Source: an uncultured Armatimonadota bacterium
GTDB lineage: Bacteria > Armatimonadota > UBA5829 > DTJY01
Length of the DNA stretch: 19,493 nucleotides
Assembly (NCBI GenBank): GCA_937875395.1
Contig: CALNCU010000052.1
Location: 1-19,493, forward strand
Direction of reading: 5' to 3'
Shown: one piece after another, positions 16,252 through 19,493 of the stretch
Position numbering within the stretch: the stretch's first letter is position 1
Layout of the letters: each line of letters starts with the position of its first letter
Notes under the pieces: model-generated
Seen by the model: the letters and a program-made list of their open reading frames with translations, nothing else
Database searches by the model: none
What the model was told of the DNA's origin: nothing
Made by a program: the position numbers and the translations under genes

Positions 16252-17046
16252 TCACCTGCCTTGAGGAACCTTCCAGCCATCCGTCCAGGTGAACATGCTG
16301 CGGCTATCAATCAGCTTGACATGCCCATCCAGAAAGAGTACAAGGTCTTTGCTGCCGTGCTGAGGCGTACCTGTTCCATCAATATCCCTGTGGTAGCTGC
16401 ACCATGTAATAACAGTATCTTCCGGGGGACACCGCCATTTAAGCTGGCGAACGTAATTAGGATCATCCTTTGATGCTGCATCACTTGCCAGCCAGGTAGT
16501 TGAGTAGTGCGCTTCCCCATTATAGGTTGCGTCCGGTGCCAGGCCTGGCGGAACTTGGTAGTCGTAACTGCTGAATTTATATAATTTGTGCTGGGTAGCA
16601 GAGCGCAGGGAATTGCTTACACCCAAGCCCTGAAGGTAGTCATACATGGGATCATCTACAACATCATCGCCGGTAGCAGCTGTCTTGTAATTTATATGCT
16701 CTCCATTTAACTGGGCAAGCGGACATTTAAGGCCGGATACGGATTTTATATACTCCGGGTAGAGAGCTATGGACCGTCCGGCAAGTTGACCGGTAGTCTC
16801 TTCAAGCGGCTGCAGATTGCTTTCGTCTACGGGACCGGCTATGAACTCTGGATAGCGCGCCTCATCATTAAAGAAGAGTTTCATAGCCACGCCTATCTGG
16901 TACAGGTTGCTTATGCATTCGGTCTGCCGGGCCTTTTTGCGGGCCGTTCCCATCACGGGAAAGATGACTGCGGCCAGTATAGCCATTATAGCAATAACGG
17001 TCAGCATCTCTATAAGGCTGAAACCGCCTTTACACTCTTTACACAT
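16252..17046 (-). CDS. GspG/PilE-like (pseudo)pilin with H-X9-DG motif
   Basis: 264 residues from an ATG with GGAGG 6 bases upstream of the AAT-ATT spacer end, the best site in the cluster. The leader MCKECKGG ends at Gly8, then F-S-L-I-E-M-L-T-V-I-A-I-M-A-I-L-A-A-V-I-F-P-V forms the class III pilin helix with Glu at mature position 5. A-R-x-K-A-R-Q-T-E-C-I-S-N-L-Y-Q-I-G-V-A follows, as in GspG-like proteins of Planctomycetes and Armatimonadota type bacteria. Near the C-terminus H230-x9-D240-G241 is the H-X9-DG motif known from the same groups. The leader contains an unusual C-x-x-C. Several Cys in the globular part (LKC, WRC, TWC) could form disulfides. It is the best candidate for the main or shaft subunit, processed by the adjacent peptidase. 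The 141-base leader region upstream may let it be expressed more strongly than its neighbours (inference). Confidence 0.9.
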   Translation of the reverse strand: MCKECKGGFSLIEMLTVIAIMAILAAVIFPVMGTARKKARQTECISNLYQIGVAMKLFFNDEARYPEFIAGPVDESNLQPLEETTGQLAGRSIALYPEYIKSVSGLKCPLAQLNGEHINYKTAATGDDVVDDPMYDYLQGLGVSNSLRSATQHKLYKFSSYDYQVPPGLAPDATYNGEAHYSTTWLASDAASKDDPNYVRQLKWRCPPEDTVITWCSYHRDIDGTGTPQHGSKDLVLFLDGHVKLIDSRSMFTWTDGWKVPQGR

Positions 17047-17052
17047 AATAAA

Positions 17053-17057
17053 CCTCC
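17053..17057 (-). promoter_or_regulatory. Strong ribosome binding site of the GspG-like gene
   Basis: GGAGG on the minus strand (part of GGAGGTT), 6 bases before the ATG at 17046. It follows the two hairpins at 17073-17140 in the same leader. Confidence 0.7.
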
Positions 17058-17072
17058 ATACAGAGGGAATTC

Positions 17073-17095
17073 GGCCTGGTGTCTAAACACCAGCC
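17073..17095 (-). promoter_or_regulatory. Hairpin in the leader of the GspG-like gene
   Basis: CTGGTGT (17076-17082) and ACACCAG (17087-17093) form a perfect 7-bp stem with a 4-base loop. Two more GC pairs (17073-17074 with 17094-17095) close it past a one-base bulge. It ends 15 bases before the GGAGG site. No T-run follows in the transcribed direction, so it is not a standard terminator. It could be an mRNA-stabilising 5' structure, a processing site or a regulatory element. Confidence 0.5.
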
Positions 17096-17100
17096 GCCCG

Positions 17101-17140
17101 CCCAATCTTTAAGCGGTGTTCATCGTCCGGCCGGATTGGG
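17101..17140 (-). promoter_or_regulatory. Second inverted repeat in the same leader
   Basis: CCCAATC (17101-17107) pairs perfectly with GATTGGG (17134-17140) across a 26-base interior that includes CCGGCCGG. With the neighbouring hairpin it makes most of the 141-base gap between the peptidase and GspG-like genes potentially structured in RNA. Confidence 0.4.
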
Positions 17141-17187
17141 AGCGGAAGCGAACCTGACTGAATTTTCGTCCCATACCTGCCAGTTAG

Positions 17188-18042
17188 TTAGACTATGGAG
17201 AGGCCGGAATAGTTCATCCAGGCCCGGATAAGCTCCTGCCCGTAGAACATGGCAATCAGGGCGCCGGCCACCATCATTGGGCCGAACGGCAGGTAATCCT
17301 TGCGGCTCTTCTTCCTGGACAGAATCAATGCGACGCCTATAATGCTTCCCATAACTACTGCCAGGAAGAAGGATAGCAATGCAGGCCCAAGCGCAAGGTT
17401 TGCGCCCACGGCGGCAGCAAGCTTAATATCACCGCCACCCATTGCATCCTTTTTAAATGCAAAGTAACTTGCCACAGTTATAAGAAGAAAGACTCCGCCG
17501 CAGACCAGGATGCCTACAATGGAGGCCGGAAGCGGAATCTGAAAACCCAGAATATTTGTTGTCCAGCCGGCATTTCCGGTAGCAATGGCAATGCCGTTTG
17601 CAACAAGGCCCAGCACTATTCCAAAAATATTTAATTCATCCGGGATAATAAAGTGCTCCAGGTCTATAAAGAATATGGCTATCATTGCCGCGCCAAAGAG
17701 CGCAGCATCTGCAAAGGCAATATAGCGCATGGCATCAGAAGTAAATGAGCCTGCAATCACAAACCAGTAGTATGTAAATAAAAAATATACGGCCGTAAGC
17801 AGCTCTATAGCAAAGTAGCGCGGACTAATGGGCGCGCCGCAATACCTGCATTTTCCGCGCAGCAAAAGAAAGCTGATAAGCGGAATATTATCAGCCGCGC
17901 TAAGGGACGTGTTGCAACGCGTGCAATGCGAACCCGGATGCACTATAGATTCTTCCCTGGGCATGCGCCATATGCACACGTTCAGAAAACTGCCCGTAGC
18001 AGCGCCAAGCAGAAACACAAATACCCCAATAATACCAATCAT
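17188..18042 (-). CDS. pilD: Prepilin peptidase (PilD/GspO family, A24)
   Basis: 284 residues, the usual length for a full bifunctional enzyme. It is an inner-membrane aspartic protease that removes the short basic leader of prepilins after Gly and usually N-methylates the new N-terminus. The N-terminal G-x-x-x-G-S-F-L-N-V-C-I-W-R-x-P block is intact. A cytoplasmic zinc-type C-x2-C...C-x2-C cluster lies at C40/C43/C65/C68. The two catalytic Asp are D127 in F-I-D-L-E-H-F-I-I-P-D and D205 in G-G-G-D-I-K-L. Several hydrophobic segments follow. The start is set by the conserved N-terminal block, although the upstream ribosome site is weak. It lies 39 bases after pilC, so the two are probably co-transcribed. 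Its likely substrates are the GspG-, PilV- and PilW-like proteins downstream. Confidence 0.96.
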   Translation of the reverse strand: MIGIIGVFVFLLGAATGSFLNVCIWRMPREESIVHPGSHCTRCNTSLSAADNIPLISFLLLRGKCRYCGAPISPRYFAIELLTAVYFLFTYYWFVIAGSFTSDAMRYIAFADAALFGAAMIAIFFIDLEHFIIPDELNIFGIVLGLVANGIAIATGNAGWTTNILGFQIPLPASIVGILVCGGVFLLITVASYFAFKKDAMGGGDIKLAAAVGANLALGPALLSFFLAVVMGSIIGVALILSRKKSRKDYLPFGPMMVAGALIAMFYGQELIRAWMNYSGLSIV

Positions 18043-18081
18043 ATACAGGTTTCAACCTTTTTTAAAATTGTGACCGTCCGA

Positions 18082-19314
18082 TTAATCGCCGCTGCCGCTG
18101 GAAAGTCCGCCGATGATAGCCGTAAGCGGCATAAACATGGCAATAACAATAAACCCGACAGCGCCTCCTAGAAAGACTATCATGACAGGTTCAATTGCAG
18201 ATGTCAAACCTTCTATGGTAGAGTTTACTTCTTGTTCGTAGAATTCTGCAACCTTTGTAAGCATCTGATCCAACGCGCCGGATTCTTCGCCAATGCTTAT
18301 CATCTGCACCACCATTGGAGGGAAGAGCTTGCTTCTCTCAAGCGGGCCGCCTATCTCGTCGCCTTCACGAATCTTATCCCGTGCAGACAGTATGGCATCG
18401 CTTATAATTACATTAGAAACGGTACCGGCAACGGTTTCAAGCGCCTGAAGAATAGGAACGCCGCTGGTAAGCAGGGTAGCAAGAGTTCGGGCAAACCTTG
18501 AGATGCTTACCTTGTGGTTGAGCGGCCCAAAGACGGGCGCTTTCAATTTGAACAAATCAAACACCCTTGCGCCGGGCGCTGTTTTTACAATCATCTTAAA
18601 AGCTACCGTGGCAGCACCGCCAATAGTGATAGCAAAGTACCACTTGCTGGTGAGGAAGTGACTGAACGCCATAAGAGCCCGGGTGAGCCCCGGCATATCC
18701 GTCTCCTTCATGCCCATATCAAGGAAGAGCTGCATGAACTTTGGAAGAATAAAGGTTACCATACCAAGAACCGCAATAACGGCCACAGTCATAACTATGG
18801 TAGGATATGTCATGGCGCCTTTAACTTTGCGCTTCATTTCCATGTCTTTTTCAAGGAATCCGGAGAGCCTCTGCAAGCTGTCATCCAGCGCTCCGCCAAT
18901 CTCGCCGGCATGTATAAGACCAACGAACAGGTTGTTAAATACGCTGGGATGCTTGCCAAGCGCCTTCGTAAGCGTCTGCCCGCTCTGGACGTCGGATTCG
19001 ACTTCCTGGATTACCCTTTTAAGCTTGGGACTTGACGCCTGCTGACCCAGTACGTTAAGACACCGTACAAGAGAAACGCCTGCATCTACCATGGTAGAGA
19101 ACTGGCGGCAGAAGATTGAGAGGTCGGCAAGCTTTACTTTGCCGAACCCTCCGCCGGAAAACTTGGGTTTGGGTGGCTTGGCAGTCTTTATTTTTATAAC
19201 AGATAGCCCTTGTTCCTGCAGCTTGCGAACAACAGCCGTCTGATCATCGCCTTCCATGAGTCCTTCTTGAACGGCGCCGGCGGCATTCTTTACTGTGTAT
19301 GCAAAGGTTGCCAT
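18082..19314 (-). CDS. pilC: Type IV pilus / type II secretion inner-membrane platform protein (PilC/GspF)
   Basis: 410 residues from the ATG at 19314, the typical PilC length. GAGGTGA sits 5 bases upstream. An in-frame TTG at 19353 would add 13 residues and swallow this site, so it is rejected. The N-terminus F-A-Y-T-V-K-N-A-A-G resembles the standard F-x-Y-x-a-x-d-x-x-G opening. Two GspF domains follow: the first with L-x-x-F-C-R-Q-F-S-T-M-V-D-A-G-V-S-L (about 80-100) and G-E-x-G-G-A-L, the second with F-A-R-T-L-A-T-L-L-T-S-G-V-P-I-L and I-G-E-E-S-G-A-L-D. Three membrane segments are seen, at about 165-190, 215-235 and near the C-terminus (V-M-I-V-F-L-G-G-A-V-G-F-I-V). It couples the assembly ATPase to pilin insertion. 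The ATPase gene is not in the window and may lie upstream. Confidence 0.96.
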   Translation of the reverse strand: MATFAYTVKNAAGAVQEGLMEGDDQTAVVRKLQEQGLSVIKIKTAKPPKPKFSGGGFGKVKLADLSIFCRQFSTMVDAGVSLVRCLNVLGQQASSPKLKRVIQEVESDVQSGQTLTKALGKHPSVFNNLFVGLIHAGEIGGALDDSLQRLSGFLEKDMEMKRKVKGAMTYPTIVMTVAVIAVLGMVTFILPKFMQLFLDMGMKETDMPGLTRALMAFSHFLTSKWYFAITIGGAATVAFKMIVKTAPGARVFDLFKLKAPVFGPLNHKVSISRFARTLATLLTSGVPILQALETVAGTVSNVIISDAILSARDKIREGDEIGGPLERSKLFPPMVVQMISIGEESGALDQMLTKVAEFYEQEVNSTIEGLTSAIEPVMIVFLGGAVGFIVIAMFMPLTAIIGGLSSGSGD

Positions 19315-19319
19315 CTGAA

Positions 19320-19326
19320 TCACCTC
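19320..19326 (-). promoter_or_regulatory. Ribosome binding site that decides the pilC start
   Basis: GAGGTGA on the minus strand, 5 bases before the ATG at 19314. It lies inside the extension that a TTG start at 19353 would create and so supports the shorter protein. Confidence 0.7.
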
Positions 19327-19493
19327 TTCATATTCCGTAAAAATACTTAGCAACTAGTGTAAACTTAAATATGTCCTGGATACTTCGGCCGCAGAGCACT
19401 TTAGTGCGCCGCGGGCGTTGCCCTGTTTGAACTTGAAAATCCAAGTTTACAGATTACTTCACTAAAAAAGTTTATGATGTTTGGCCATGCTTC
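19327..19493. other. Region upstream of pilC, no gene assigned
   Basis: About 167 bases to the window edge. It is AT-rich near pilC and contains an imperfect 9-bp hairpin (19391-19399 with 19404-19412, loop TTTA) and an inverted repeat AACTTG-N6-CAAGTT at 19430-19447. No clear -35/-10 pair at normal spacing and no readable end of an upstream gene were found. It may be a promoter region for the cluster, but this is not shown. Confidence 0.3.

Noticed and set aside
16042..17187. Search of the two larger gaps for a c-di-GMP riboswitch or sigma-54 promoter, both common near pilin genes
   Set aside because: No conserved riboswitch core and no properly spaced GG/GC -24/-12 pair could be found by eye.
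18514..19035. Plus-strand open frame of 173 codons
   Set aside because: Antisense to pilC, a highly conserved gene; no recognisable motif.
19391..19412. Imperfect hairpin upstream of pilC, considered as a terminator
   Set aside because: One mismatch, one wobble pair and no following T-run on either strand.
19430..19447. AACTTG-N6-CAAGTT inverted repeat, considered as an operator
   Set aside because: Short, single, and without a recognisable promoter next to it; not enough to call.

Overview
All eight genes in this window are on the minus strand and appear to form one unit, read from high to low coordinates. It is a type IV pilus or type II secretion-like (T4P/T2SS) export and assembly module. 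In transcription order: a PilC/GspF inner-membrane platform protein, a PilD-type prepilin peptidase, a GspG-like (pseudo)pilin, three minor pilin-like proteins in the classical order PilV-PilW-PilX, and two very large secreted beta-propeller proteins. The second of these is cut by the window edge at position 1. Gaps between genes run from 24 to about 210 bases. No tRNA, rRNA, CRISPR array, insertion sequence or convincing terminator was seen. The long open frames on the plus strand are shadows.

The organism cannot be fixed from the sequence alone. GC is near 50 percent by eye. The GspG-like protein has an H-X9-DG motif near its C-terminus, the PQQ-type propellers open with a WP-F---RTG-like motif, and the minor pilins are very large. 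This fits best with Armatimonadota or a neighbouring phylum of the Planctomycetes-Verrucomicrobia-Lentisphaerae kind. Armatimonadota is an inference from family resemblance, not a proof.

How the genes work together (inference from known T4P biology): the peptidase processes the GspG-, PilV- and PilW-like proteins, which have G-F/Q-(S/T)-L-I-E cleavage sites. PilC is the platform for pilin insertion. PilV, PilW and PilX would prime the fibre and sit at its tip. The slot held by pilY1 in proteobacterial minor-pilin clusters is taken by two giant exported proteins that look unlike PilY1 in domain make-up. One combines a Rossmann/amidotransferase-like N-terminus with PQQ-like and NHL-like propellers. 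The other is a mosaic of at least 1899 residues with a PQQ-like propeller, two golvesin/xanthan-lyase-type beta-sandwich modules, two copies of a W-Y-GD-C-GTSG-EP-W module, Ig/NEW3-like domains and the start of a second, sialidase-like propeller. The PilV-, PilW- and PilX-like proteins (563, 612 and 881 residues) are several times longer than their classical counterparts. EF-hand-like D-x-[DN]-x-[DN]-G loops occur in three of the putative tip proteins, recalling the calcium loop of PilY1.

The most interesting reading is that this locus encodes a heavily rebuilt pilus tip or secretion complex: conserved assembly core, exotic multi-domain cargo or adhesin layer. The assembly ATPase(s), the PilM/N/O/P components and the secretin are not in the window and may lie upstream (beyond 19493) or elsewhere.
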